Source: Aegilops tauschii subsp. strangulata (lineage: Eukaryota; Streptophyta; Magnoliopsida; Poales; Poaceae). From it: 64,000 nt of DNA. The position numbers and the translations under genes are program-made. The stretch lies in the NCBI RefSeq assembly GCF_002575655.3, contig NC_053035.3:93211322-93275321 (forward strand), in the 5' to 3' direction. Below, piece by piece: positions 1 to 11,494 of this stretch. Within the stretch, counting starts at the first letter, position 1, and every line of letters starts with the position of its first letter. The notes beneath the pieces are model-generated. The model made no database searches. It was not told where the DNA came from and saw nothing but the letters and a program-made list of their open reading frames with translations.

Positions 1-1108
1 TGTCGAAACTGAACGCAATGGTAGCAGAGAGGCACTTGACATGTAGTTTAGCGAGGGCCTGCAGTTCATCTTCAACCTGCACCCCCCTGAGCTGCCAGCC
101 ACCACTGGCCGAACCGCCGGCCCCAGCGCTACCTCGCCGCCCCGAAACAACTCCCCACGGCCGGTCCGCCGCCGCCCCGGCCAACCCTATAGGCCCCCCG
201 CCCCCACCCTGAACCCTAAGATAGATAGTGGGGTACCTCTCCGGCGAGCCCCCGTCCCCGCTGCGGGTGGTTCTTCCTTAACTCCGGCGAGCCCCCCACC
301 CCCTGAAAATAAACTGACCCAAAAGTCGATTCAATCGACTGAAGTGTAGCTAAATCGGAGCACAGCAGCAACACGAGCGAGGGGGAGAGCAGCAGTAGGA
401 GTGCGAGTGAGCGAGCGAGAGCCGGAGCAGCAGCAACTGGGCGAGCGAGAGCTAGAGCAGCAGCAGCAGCAGCAGTGCAAGCGAGCGAGAGCCGGAGCAG
501 CCGCAGCAGATCCGGCTGGTATGGACACCGCCGCCGAAGGGGCCTCGCACTGGGGGAGAGCCGCCGTGGAGATGTCGCCCGCGGCGCCGGCTTCAAGGTA
601 GCCGCTCCATGGGGGTGCGGGATGGAGCACCGTCGGCGCCGGGAGGTCGAGCTAAGGAGAAGGTGCGATGTGATGAGTGTACAACCTCTTTGGTGGCGCC
701 GAGTAGGCCTCGGCTTCGTCCGAGGAGTCGGTGAGGATGCTGCGGTTCCGGTGGAGAAGGTTAAGGTGGTGCTGTGGGGATGGAGCAGCCGCGATAGACG
801 AGGCGATCGTCGTAGCAGCTCCTTGGAGGTGGAGGACGGGGCGGCTGAACCGGCGGGACGACGAGATGGACGATGGTTCCTCATCCGGGGAGGTGGACGA
901 GGGACGCCGAGCTGTTGCGGTGGATGACATCGTCGGGGAAGAGGCTCTGACTGGGTAGCGGTGAGGTGGCGGACGGAGGAGGGTGGGGTTTCGCGGCTGG
1001 AGCGGAGAGGTTATGGCGGCCTGGGATTTTGAATGGCAAAAAGGAGGCGATGGGAGGGGGTGAACCATGACTTAGGGACGCGCTTGTCCAAAATGTAGGG
1101 AGTGTTAC
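1..1108. other. GC-rich unassigned segment with CAG/GAG-rich composition
   Basis: This stretch is strongly GC-rich and full of GCC, CAG and GAG runs. Several overlapping open frames exist on both strands, but none has a domain I recognise, and their composition (Arg/Ser/Ala/Pro-rich) is what GC-rich sequence gives by chance. It could be the promoter or first-exon CpG-rich region of a gene lying outside the window, or transposon sequence. I cannot tell which. A run of 12 C lies at about 1116-1127. Confidence 0.3.
458..475. repeat. (CAG)6 microsatellite
   Basis: Six uninterrupted CAG units lie in a wider GAGCAG-rich stretch (about 420-510). It is a simple trinucleotide repeat with no supported coding frame. 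Confidence 0.85.
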
Positions 1109-1470
1109 AAAAGTACCCCCCCCCCCCACCGATTTGAACTAGCGGCCCTTTCGGCTCAGGGTTAGAAGGGGGATTTCGCGTGTCGGGATTTGGCAGCTGG
1201 AGGGAGTTTTCGCGCGAGTTGTAATTTCGGGATAGCAAGGCGCGGGTTGTGAAGGCGCCAGTTTTGGGAGCACGATATCTGAATTTTCGGGATATAACAA
1301 GGCACGGGTTGAATTTTAGGGACAAGCCTAACGTGTAATATTGTACTTGTACGTACCAAATCAATTCGCACTTCCCTCAACCAAAAAGAAAACGAAAAAA
1401 ATAAAACTATTCACACCACACAAAGAGAGAGTCTTGCACCGTTTTAATATAAAAATGCTATTCAAAGCTA

Positions 1471-1707
1471 CTCCCTCCTTCCATCTATATAGGGCCTAAT
1501 GCGTTTTTTGATGCTAACTTTGACCAAATATTAGAGCAATAATATATGACATGCAACTTACACGAAGCACACCGTTAAATTCGTCTGTGAAATGTTATTT
1601 CAATGATATAATTTTCACATTGTGCATGTCATGTACTAGTAATCTCGTCAATAGTCAAAGGCGGTCTTAAAAAACGCATTACGCCCTATATAGATGGAAG
1701 GATGGAG
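1471..1707. mobile_element. Stowaway-type (Tc1/mariner) MITE
   Basis: The element is flanked by TA on both sides (1469-1470 and 1708-1709), the Stowaway target duplication. It begins CTCCCTCCTTCCATCTATA and ends with the inverse, TATAGATGGAAGGATGGAG. The length of 237 bp and AT-rich interior fit a non-autonomous Stowaway MITE; it encodes nothing. Confidence 0.85.
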
Positions 1708-1709
1708 TA

Positions 1710-2437
1710 TGAATCCATGTTATGTCCAATTTATTTTTTTCGCTTGCTGTATAATGCATGTAACCTACTCATACCAACATTTTAGTGCATTCCAAATGTT
1801 TATACTACCGCTGCAATTCGAACTGAATTTGAATTTGTTTCTCTATTTCAATAACAATCTATAATCATGATTGTTGCCAACTTCAACCATCATTCGTGTA
1901 TTACCTTAATAACACACCACAAGATTACTATAGAGATAGATATGAACTATGTGTACTACATGAACTCAAATTCTATTTTTTGAATACACTTGATGTTGAT
2001 TCCAAATAATAGTACATTCGATCTACTAACTATATATTCATAATCTAAACCATGTTCCATACGTGTACACCGTGTTTATCACACATAGTATAGTGCCCCG
2101 CCCCCTACATTATGACAAGTATTTAGAGCTGAGCTGCAAAAGCCACACATTAGCCCAAATTATGATCAATGTTCTATATGTTATACGTAGTACTAGCAAG
2201 ATGCCCATGCGTTCCACAGAACATCAACGTGATCAAGGGGAGGCCTAATTTGCAAATATGGAGAGGGGTGTGGGTATCTTTTTTCAAAATTGCCATAGTT
2301 TCCTTCCTATCCGTCAGATATAAATCGGACGGCCTATATTGCAGGATGGCACCATCATCAACAACTCCGTTTTTTATAAGAGTAGAGATAAAATATATTA
2401 TATGTAGTATAACATGTTCATAACCACACCATGTGTA
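1710..2437. other. AT-rich stretch with no recognised feature
   Basis: The region is AT-rich and lacks long open frames, recognisable repeats or transposon ends. I see nothing to annotate. Confidence 0.5.
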
Positions 2438-4460
2438 TCACCGTTATATATATTCACACTTGCGTCGTTTTGAAACACTATGATAAATTCTTCAAATATC
2501 CGAATTCGCTTTTTATAATGAAGTATATATGATCTGTATTCGTCTTTTACACCCACACAACCCTCTTATCTTTGTAGCTAGCGCTAACTTTCTCTTGTGC
2601 ATGCACACGCCCGCATCCCTCTCACCCTCCCTCAGCATTCTCTAGCTCCATCGTGCAAATTCGTCTTTTCACTTTAGGTCGTTCACCCACGGTGTGTGTA
2701 GGCCCCCCAGCTCCTTCTTTACGGCCCACATCGATCGATATGCCTCTCTAGCTAGGTGTGCCTAGCACAAACACAAGCTTCCCCTCTTCTCTTGTCACCG
2801 TCCATTCCTCACTCCCATCACTCTTTTCATCGTTCTCGTACTCGCACACTCCTCCCCCCTCGATATAGTATGCCTCTCGTACCACCTCCTACATGCATCC
2901 CTCTCTCTCTATCCTTCTCCTCGTGCCTCATTTGGTTCCAACACACACATGCATGTATACCGATCGATCTCCCAACATATACCTAGATCGACTTTAACTA
3001 ACCCCCCATCGATCGACGTACCTCACAAGTTATGTCTCTCCTTTCTCAAACAAAGGGCGATTGATCTTCCTATGTAGTTACATATGCTTACCACAGCCAC
3101 ATCGTCCCCCCTCATCATTCGTGCATGCCTCCTGACACGTCTCTCACACGCACGTGCACAGACAACAAGCAGCCATCTCCTCTCTTATTGATATTGCGGG
3201 CGTGCCCTCCGTTTGTCTAGCAAGCCTATCCCACCATTTGTTAGAAGCAACTCCACTACCACCCCTCCAACACTCTAGCTCTGTCTCTCTCCCAACCTTA
3301 TTCCTCTCCTGCACATATGCATGGATGACGATCGATCTCCCTTAATACATGAGGCAGATCGATCTCCTTAATACATGAGGTAGGCCTCTCTCCTCCTCCA
3401 CACATATACCAACCATTGTACCTCTATAGTTAATTGGGCCTCCCTCTTCCCCCACCACACACCGATAGTCGAGCGCTGCAGGTAGGTATCCATGCCACAG
3501 AGACAAACTGCACATGTCCCATCTCACGTTCCAGTAGGCCAGCCACTATATCTTCGACGTGGGCACACACAAATTCGATGGCACTCTTTATCGATCGCGC
3601 GCGCACACACACACACATCATCCCTCTCTTCGATTCTATGGACACCTCAAGCCGATGATACCTCCACTCTCTTCTCGTGGATCGCCCCCTCTATATATAT
3701 GTTATATCCAGGACTCTATTTCACACACATTGCATATGTTACATTTTTCGATTGACCCCCCCCCCAAAAAAACTCTCAAGAACCCACACACTATATCTCT
3801 CTAGGTTTGTATCTCTCTCACACAACCCACGTAGGTGGTGTACTATACAAGAAGAGAATAGGTGCACCGTGCACGTACTCACACTTCGTGCCCAGCCACA
3901 CCCGCGCGGGTACACGGTGGAGCTCATTTCTTTATGAAATGGCAGCCCACGTGCTAATTTGAACGCCTGTAGCGGTTGTTTACCTAGGGAGGTCGTGTAC
4001 CACGCGTGCACGAAACAAAGTTCGACTTGACGCGTTGCCGCGTTATTTTTAAATAAAGTTATAGCGCTCAATGGCACGTACACAGAATATAAAACGATTT
4101 TTATGGAGAAAAAGGTAGTCCGCTCACTATATACAATGGAGCCTGCCTGCCTGGTTTGTCGCTCTTCAGAGTATCTCACACAAGGCTGCGGTGGCCTCTC
4201 TCTCTCACCGTTGGTCAATGATCTGGCCGCATCCCGTCCGCCGGGGGAAAGGAAGTGCGGTGGCCTCTCTCTCTCTCTCACCGTTGGTCACTGATCCGGC
4301 CGCATCCCGTCCGCCGGGGGAAAGGGAGGAAGTGCATCGTTTCTCCGTTTGACGGCGCCGAGGCAGCACGTCCCGATGTGCGGTACACGCCGTTCTCTCT
4401 GACCAAGCTCCGGCGCGGCAGGGCCTACGCCACCTGCTCGCAGATTCCGCCCGCCGCCGC
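2438..4460 (+). repeat. Tandem duplication, copy 1 (2.02 kb unit)
   Basis: This block is repeated head to tail by 4461-6413. Both copies open with TCACCGTTATATATATTC and run colinearly through the same pyrimidine-rich, ATCGATCGAT-rich sequence, including the same CA microsatellite (3600 and 5600). The copies differ by scattered substitutions and small indels. The period is 2023 bp. The junction falls in TCACCGTT, where the GCCGCCGCTCAC at the end of one unit runs into the CACCGTTATA at the start of the next. Confidence 0.85.
4082..4460 (+). other. Unit A: duplicated promoter/first-exon block, truncated
   Basis: A TATATA box at 4128-4133 is followed by a CT-rich leader and a GC-rich exon-like block. 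Both closely match unit B (6090-6438) and more loosely units C, D and E. In translation the block shares a frame with B around SPFD..A..P...YTPFSLTKLRR. Unit A lacks the conserved AG|GTAT donor because the tandem-duplication junction removes its 3' end. No known domain is visible. It may be a dead paralogue of an unknown gene or a non-coding transcription unit. Confidence 0.4.
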
Positions 4461-6413
4461 TCACCGTTATATATATTCAGACATGCGTCGGTTTAAAACA
4501 CTATGATAAATTCTTGAAATATCCGAATTCGCTTTTTATAATGAAGTATGATCTCTATTCGTCTTTTACACCCACACAATCCTCTTATCTTTGTAGCTAG
4601 CTAGCGCTAACTTTCTCTCGTGCATGCAGACGCTCGCATCCCTCTCACCCTCCCACAGCATTCTCTAGCTCCATCGCGCAAATTCGTCTTTTCACTTTAG
4701 GTCGTTCACCCATGGTGTGTGTAGGCCCCCCAGCTCCTTCTTTACGGCACACATCGATCGATATGCCTCTCTAGCCAGGTGTGCCTAGCACAAAACACAA
4801 GCTTCCCCTCTTCTCTTATCACCGTCCATGCCTCACTCCCACCACTCTTTTCATCGATCTCGTACTCGCACACTCCTCCCCCCTCGATATAGTACGACTC
4901 TCGCACCACCTCCTAGATGCATCCCTCTCTCTATCCTTCTCCCCGTGCCTCATTTGCTTCTAACACGCACATGCATGTATACCGATCGATCTCCCAACAT
5001 ATACCTAGGTCGACTTTAACTATTCCCCCCCATCGATCGACGTACCTCACAATTTATGTCTCTCCTTTCTTTGACAAAGGACGATTGATCTTCCTATGTA
5101 GTTATGTCTGCTTACCACAGCCATATCGCCCCCCCTCATCATTCGTGCATGCCTCGTGACCCGTCTCTCACATGCACGTGCACAGACAGGCAGCCATCCC
5201 CTCTCTTATTGATATTGCAGGCGTGCCCTCCGGTTGTCTAGCAAGCCTATCCCACCATTTGTTAGAAGCAACTCCACTACCACCCCCTCCAACACTCTAG
5301 CTCTGTCTCTCTCCCAACATTATTCCTCTCCTACACATATGCATGGATGCCGATCGATCTCCCTTAATACATGAGGTAGGCCTCTCTCCTCCTCCACACA
5401 TATACCAGCCATTTTACCTCTATAGTTAATTAGGCCTCCCTCCCCCCCCACCACACACCGATAGTCGAGCTCTGTAGGTAGGTATCCATGCCACAGAGAC
5501 AAACTGCACCTGTCCCCTCTCACGTTCCATTAGGCCAGCCACTCTATATCTTTGACGTGGGCACACACAAATTCGATGGCACTCTTTATCGATCACGCGC
5601 GCGCACACACACACACATCATCCCTCTCTTCGATTCTATGGACACCTCAAGCTGATGATACCTCCACTCTCTTCTCGTGGATCGCCCCCTCTATATATAT
5701 GATATATCCAGGACTCTATTTCACACACATTGCATATGTTACATTTTTTGATTGACCCCACCCCCCCCAAAAAAACTCTCATGAACCCACATACTATATC
5801 TCTCTACGTTTGTATCTCTCTCACACAACCCCACGTAGGTGGTGTACGTATACAAGAAGAGAATAGGTGCACCGTGCACGTTCTCACGCTTCGTGCCCAG
5901 CCACACCCGCACGGGTACACGGTGGAGCTCATTTCTGTACGAAATGGCAGCCCACGTGCTAATTTGAACGCGTGTAGTGGTTGTTTACCTACGGAGGTCA
6001 TGTACCACGCGCATGAAACAAAGTTCGACTTGATGCGTTGGCGTGTTATTTTTAAATAAAGTTATATCGCTCAATGGCACATACACAGAATATAAAACGA
6101 TTTTTATGGAGAAAAAGGTAGTCCGCTCCACTATATACAATGGAGCCTGCCTGCCTGGTTTGTCTCTCTTCAGAGTATCTCACACAAGGCTGCGGTGGCC
6201 TCTCTCTCTCTCTCACCGTTGGTCACTGATCCGGCCGTATCCCGTCGCCGGCGGAAAGGGAGGACATGCATCGTTTCTCCGTTTGACGGCACCGAGGCAG
6301 CACATCCCGATCTGCGGTACACGCCGTTCTCTCTGACCAAGCTCCGGCGTGATAGGGCCTACGCCACCTGCTTGCTGCCGCAGTATGGGCAGATTCCGCC
6401 CGCCGCCGCTCAC
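4461..6413 (+). repeat. Tandem duplication, copy 2 (2.02 kb unit)
   Basis: Second copy of the unit at 2438-4460. It ends in CCGCCGCCGCTCAC and then continues into unique sequence (CTAGTTACATCCCG), whereas copy 1 is cut at that point. Copy 2 therefore preserves the original right-hand context and the 3' part of promoter/exon unit B. Confidence 0.85.
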
Positions 6414-7045
6414 CTAGTTACATCCCGACGACCTCCAGGTATCCCCTCCGGCCTTGCTCCACTGCCTGTCTTCCCACGTCGCCGCATGTGGATCTTCCAT
6501 AGTTCTTTGCCCAAAACGTAGCTCGTCCGGCGTACTTTCCATATTGCAATCTCGTCCTCACGCCGTTTTAGACAAACACAACTGTGTTGTTATCTTCCCT
6601 TAGGACAAGGAATATGCTTCTTTTTTGTCGTCGCATGTGTCATCAACTGTTATTGGCCAGTAATTGTTACCTTTCTACCTCTTTTTTGCAAACAGGGCTA
6701 TCCATTTCACCTCGTTGCTATTCCGACCTTTTGGTGAACTGCACAAATCACTTTTTTCTTAAGAGTGTTTTGTGCAGTTCTACCAAAATGTCACATGGGC
6801 AACTTCTCTACATTTCAGTGCGACTGCACAAAGGGAGATTGGTTTTGCTCTATCCTCCTCATCCAACTCCGAGCCTAATCTTCTCCAACTAGTTAGTCTT
6901 AAGAGAGACTGCAAAGGTGACCGGCTTCTATTTGCGTGTTTATTGTTTCATCCGCAGTCCTCTATTATCGTAATCACACTTAATATCTTTGGAACAGGGA
7001 CGCTCAGCTCTATTTTAGTGGAACTGCACAAAATGATCGGAATGT
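6090..7045 (+). other. Unit B: promoter, 5' exon and acceptor-linked motif exons (unknown family)
   Basis: A TATATA box at 6132-6137 precedes a leader and a GC-rich block. The block ends at a good donor, AG|GTATCC (exon end 6438). Two acceptor-led blocks follow: CAG|GGCTATCC at 6696 and CAG|GGACGCTCAG at 6998. Both lead into the recurring sequence with core GAACTGCACAAA. The same order recurs in units C, D and E. The reading frame through the 5' block is shared with units D and E around SPS and GQIPPA, which hints at a former protein. I recognise no family, and stops or length variation suggest decay in most copies. Confidence 0.4.
6725..6793. other. Near-perfect hairpin built from the GAACTGCACAAA motif
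   Basis: The motif occurs here in direct orientation (TTTTGGTGAACTGCACAAA, from about 6729) and about 14 bp later in inverted orientation (TTTTGTGCAGTTCTACCAAAA, to 6789). The arms pair over about 23 bp with one bulge and one mismatch. This gives a stem-loop of roughly 65 nt, in the size range of a miRNA-like foldback. Whether it is transcribed or processed is unknown. Confidence 0.6.
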
Positions 7046-7372
7046 TGCATGCTCCAGACAGAGCTGGGGGGACGTTGCTGCCAATGAAAGCATGGATTAA
7101 TTTTAATTTAACACCTTCTCACAACTTTGTCTTCAGTTGTGATGTAAATATTAGCTATGATTACCAAGGAAGTTAGTTTTTTATTGTTTCCGAAAGAGCA
7201 TCGATGGCAAGACACACGAAACAAAAGCTGAAAGCTCACACCATTGTACAATTTCATGTCGCTGGAAAATTATTTGTATAGTACGTCAATTATGTAAACA
7301 AATGTTGGAAGCTTGATAGCATTGCCAGAAGCCTCTTCGGCATCCGGGTCCATGTGCCATGCACAAAATTAT

Positions 7373-7673
7373 ACTCCTTCGTTCCTAAATATTTGTCTTT
7401 TTACAAATTTCAAATGGGCATATTTTAGAGTGTAGATTCACTCATTTTGCTTTGTATGTGTACTCCCTCCGTTCCTAAATATTTGTCTTTCTAGAGATTT
7501 CAACAAGTGACTACATACGGAGCAAATGAGTGAATCTACACTCTAAAATATGTCTATATACATCCGTATGTAGTAGTCCATTTGAATCTCTAAAAAGACA
7601 AATATTTGAGTAGTCACTCGTTGAAATCTCTAGAAAGACAAATACTTCGGAGTATATTTAAGAACCGAGGGGG
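7373..7673. mobile_element. Nested/rearranged Stowaway MITEs (Thalos-like)
   Basis: A complete-looking Stowaway left end (CTCCCTCCGTTCCTAAATA) starts at 7463 after TA. The matching right end (GAACCGAGGGGG then TA) is at 7662-7675. A second, degenerate left end starts near 7373 (CTCCTTCGTTCCTAAATA), and an extra internal right end (AGACAAATATTTGAG) lies near 7595-7609. The best reading is one MITE inserted in, or recombined with, another member of the same family. The sister copy is at 13012-13172. Confidence 0.75.
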
Positions 7674-7675
7674 TA

Positions 7676-8454
7676 GTGCACAGCCGCATGGGAGACTCAG
7701 ACCGGTCGTTGCGCCGCATTAATAGTGAGTAATGAGCAATCAAATCATAAGCCCCACCTTTCCCACTGTAAGTTGCTCGGAAGAAGCAACCATCAATACG
7801 CTCTTCTTTGAATCCGCTCATACTACTCCATCTGTCATTGTTTATAGAGCGCGCTTCAGAAAAAGAGAAAATTTATGGGACCAAGGCGACTAGCGATCGG
7901 CCTGAAAAATAGCATTGGTAGTTATAGCACAGCGTCTATTACTAGAGGAAATAATGTGTACACACATGCATGCAGTGCTTCCACCCCGGGTACACACATG
8001 CATGCACTTACTCCACTCCGTAGTACTACATCGAGAGAAAATTGCGGTTACCACACCCTAATTAGTTGAGCATTAAACCAAACGCGTCTAAAGTCTCTCT
8101 GGTGGTGGAAATGCATTGAGAGAAATGCATCATAATGAAGCGCGCCCTGTAAACTGTGACGGAGGGAGGAGGAGTATGAAGGTGCAAAACCAAGTACGCG
8201 TATGCCTAGTTGGTCAACGCACCTCCTCTTGGCATATCACTGACATGTGGGACCGAAGTGTGAGCAAACCGATCTCAATTGACGGCAAAATGGCCAACCC
8301 GCCGTTCCTTGAGAGAGACGAGGAGCGAGAACACACAGACGGGCTCGCACGGAGGCCAAGATATATTTGAGCATGGTTGATCGATGTCATCATTACATGT
8401 TGGGCTGCCGTTTTCCGCCCTTCTCCGGAATAAATGTGTACTTTATCAGAGATT
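7676..8454. other. Unassigned intergenic stretch
   Basis: No conserved open frame, MITE end or repeat unit is seen, apart from two ACACATGCATGCA stretches near 7961-7997. I have no annotation for it. Confidence 0.4.
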
Positions 8455-8792
8455 AAAAAAATAAGAGTACAGAGGCTCCACCATGCGGTTCTAGTAGTAT
8501 TACTACTCGTACTACTAAACCTTGCGCTTGGCTCTTCGCCTCTTTGTGAAGTCGAACAATGATGGTACTCCGCATGTTCGGTACTACAGTGTATGCCTCT
8601 GGCAATCTGACACCGAATGAACTGATGCATGTCCACCGCTTGGGCAAGGGTACGTTGCATTTTGTCAAAAGGCGTAAGCAAGCTTCACCTTGTCCTGCAA
8701 GCTCTCCTCGTTCTGCGAGTTGACGAGACACACCAACAAGTAGTGCTAGTCCATACTCCCTCCTTTCCGGTTAATATGGCTTAATCTTTTTT
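8455..8792 (+). repeat. Direct duplication, copy 1
   Basis: This segment matches 9168-9532 in the same orientation. Shared landmarks are ATAAGAGT at the left, CTTGGCT.TTCGCCTCTT, AATCTGACACCGAAT, GCATGTCCACCGCTTG, and TCCGGTTAATATGGCTTAAT at the right. The copies are diverged, with a small insertion in copy 2 around 9410-9450. Confidence 0.75.
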
Positions 8793-8840
8793 GCGGGTAA
8801 ATGAGAGAGCTTTATTCATATATAAGCATTCTTAGGACGA

Positions 8841-9098
8841 TCAGCCAAGACACTGGTCACTAGGAAGTGAGGTACCCCGCAAAAAAAGAAGTAGGAAGCG
8901 AGGTGTTTCATCAAGCCAGCTCTCGACCACATTCAAAGTGCAGCAAGCATGGTTCGCACAAAGATGCGCTGCAAGGTTTGCTGACCTGTTTACATGCTGA
9001 ATAACAAAAAAATAGGAAATATTACCGAGCGCTCCTATTTGTAACAGGATATGAGCCAGAATTAAGCGAGAATTGTGGCGAGTGTTCCATGCAATCAA
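8841..9098 (-). pseudogene. RNase H-like (RVT_3-type) C-terminal fragment
   Basis: The minus-strand frame reads VNRSANLAAHLCANHAC...ESWLDETPRFLL. This resembles the C-terminal end of the RVT_3 / plant RNase H-like family, in which an R.AN..AH.LA..A motif is followed by W..TPP. Only the last part of the domain is present, with no catalytic N-terminal region, so it is a decayed fragment. It is probably from a non-LTR retroelement or a captured RNase H-like gene. Family assignment is from memory of the motif. Confidence 0.45.
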
Positions 9099-9167
9099 CT
9101 TCCATTATCACATGCGAGAACCCTCGAAGAGAACCAAATGTGTTGAAGATTGCTTTATCACATTTTA

Positions 9168-9532
9168 AAAATATAATAAGAGTGCATACGCTCCTCCATC
9201 CGATTCCTAGTACTACCTCTACAGACTATAGTAGTAGTACTAGTACTAGTAAACTTTGAGCTTGGCTGTTCGCCTCTTCGGGAAGTGCAACAATAATAGT
9301 ACTACTAGTATAGTGTATGCTTCTAGCAATCTGACACCGAATTAACTGTTGCATGTCCACCGCTTGAGCGAAGGACAGCTTGCATTAGTCAAAAGTTTCT
9401 CCTTGTCCTGCGAGCCACTGCGCGCAAGCTTCTCCCGTACTACAACCTTCTCCTCGTTCGGCAAGTTGACGGGACACAGCAAAGTAATGCTAGTCCATAC
9501 TGCCTCCTCTCCGGTTAATATGGCTTAATTTC
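9168..9532 (+). repeat. Direct duplication, copy 2
   Basis: Second copy of 8455-8792, offset by about 715 bp. The interval between the copies contains a decayed RNase H-like coding fragment (8841-9098). Confidence 0.75.
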
Positions 9533-9889
9533 AAACGAGATAAATACACCGTATGTCACTGTATATTTGTAAAAATATGGTTAGTGGACTTCATAATCGC
9601 TCATTGAGCTCAATATATACATTTTCCGGTGTTTATACGGTCACTAGCTCACCCTGGCTGAGTATGTGTGTGCATGCACGTGTAGGTTGAGCACTTGAGC
9701 ATGACCGTGTGTGTTCCGTCGTGTGGTCGGACATGCATGCATTAGGGCGTCGCGCGCGTTTTTGCGTCCATGTGTACATGTGACTGTTGCATACACGTAG
9801 GGGGAGTACGTGTAGGGGCCACGAAAGGAGCAGCCAAATCACACAGTAAGTTAGTCGGAAGAAGCAACCATCATTTCACTCTTCAATGA

Positions 9890-10425
9890 CACGTACGCAA
9901 TATAAAATGGTTGATATGGAGAGGAAAAAAAACCACTATATATACACTAGCAGGAGCCTAAGCTACAAGCCTGCTTGCTTGGGTTGCTCTCGTCACAAGC
10001 ATAGAACGATGGTGGCCACACCGCTGGTCACATATCCGGCCTGATCCCGCAGCTGGGGGAAGGGAACAATGTTCTGCGTAGACGCGGTAGACATCGGCGA
10101 GGGAGAAAATCCACAGTCGGTGCGTCCCAATCGGGGGTCACCGCGGTATAGGCCGATGTCGCATCCCAACCGCGCTTCTAGCTACAGCCCGACATCCCAG
10201 GTAGTCCATCTTCCTTTTGGACCTGGCTTGCTCCACCGCCACAGCTCCCCACGTAGCTCCATCTCCATGTCGATCTTTCTCTACTTCTACCGGCTTCTAC
10301 TTGTGATGAGTTTATGTCTCATGAACTAGTGCTAGTACTATTATTCTAATCACACTTCTTCAATATCTTTGCCATCAGGGATGCTCAGCTCGATTTTAGT
10401 GGAACTGCACAAAAGCATCGTATGA
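9890..10425 (+). other. Unit C: promoter, 5' exon and motif exon (unknown family)
   Basis: The TATATATA box at 9937-9944 sits in the same context as units A and B (an ATATAAAA-box-like stretch, GGAGA, then CACTATATA). The leader and exon-like block end at CCCAG|GTAG (exon end 10200). The acceptor CAG|GGATGCTCAGCTC follows at 10379, and the motif core TTTAGTGGAACTGCACAAAA spans about 10394-10414. Stops interrupt the frame shared by units B, D and E, so this copy is unlikely to code for the same peptide. Confidence 0.4.
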
Positions 10426-11490
10426 TTCGAGGGTGCCAGCCGTCTTTCCTTCAACAGGTTCTACCTGGCCAGGAAATTAAATCCTGTTTAGGGTTTAGGG
10501 TTTAAGTCGTAGTGACCCCATCAGTAGTTTTTCTTTCGTACACGCTCTCACAACTTTTGTCTTTAGTTGTGAAATAAATATTGGCTATGATCTGTGAATC
10601 ATTGAGATGCATCAGCATGCGTGTTAGTTTTCCTTTGTATTTGATGGAATGTTGTAACGGTGCAACCTTGGAGTAGGAATGAAAATAGAGTGGAAAGTTT
10701 CCGTTTTTCTGGAGAAAAAATGGAAACGGAGAGAAACCAATGTTTTATTTCGTTGGATCGCGCCATCGAGCAAAACCAACGTTCAAATCACGTCTATCGC
10801 GTTCGTGTCTCACCCTCCTCCATGGCTCGACCCCACACGGTCGCTCGGCATGCCACTCACCGCAAACCGAGTATATGATAACTTTCCCGCCTGCTTGTCG
10901 ATGGATCGCGCCATGGAGTACTAGTAGTACTGGAAGAGATTGACGAGTTGGGGGAGGACAGCTAGCTATAGCACGGACTCCCAAGAACTTTTTACATGCA
11001 TGTTGTGGCCGGCTATTGCGACCTTTGAACGCGGAGTAGTGGCGTGCACCAGGAAGCGGCGCGGTCGACGCTTTCTCGGCTGGCGCGCCGCTTCAATGCC
11101 GGCGCCAGTGAGAGGTCGCGTCTGCTCTGGCCGGGCATGAATGCGGCACTGACCGTTTCGGGCGGGAAGCATGCGCGGGTGATGAAGAGGGTTCGTGTTG
11201 GTCAGGAGCGGCCATGGAAGCGGTCCGGACGCCCGCAAATAAGAGATGTTGTACGTTAATATTGCCGCGTATATAATTAACAACGTAAATAATGTGCCAG
11301 TTGGACAAATATGATTGGAGATGGAGATGGAAATGGAATTTTACGTAAACACGGATATGCATGTCTATGTCTGTGTGTGTGCGCGCGCGACGACTCTCGC
11401 GACCTGGAAGCGGGGGCGTGTTTTTGATCGAGTTTTCTTTCTTGGTACGTTAAAAAATTGTCCGCCAGTTTTCGTTTCTTTTTTTCGGGA
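10426..11490. other. Unassigned stretch with a short telomere-like run
   Basis: No recognised gene or transposon is seen. TTTAGGG occurs three times in near succession at about 10486-10506, a short telomere-type motif. Sequence around 11160-11440 contains GC-rich open frames without identifiable domains. Confidence 0.35.
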
Positions 11491-11494
11491 ACGC

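Noticed and set aside
216..884. 222-codon minus-strand frame in the GC-rich left edge
   Set aside because: Composition is Arg/Ser/Pro/Leu-rich as expected from GC-rich sequence. Overlapping frames of similar length exist on both strands and no domain is visible.
8116..8731. Overlapping frames of 84-155 codons
   Set aside because: Located at and before the duplicated segment 8455-8792. The other copy (9168-9532) does not keep them open, so they are not under coding constraint.
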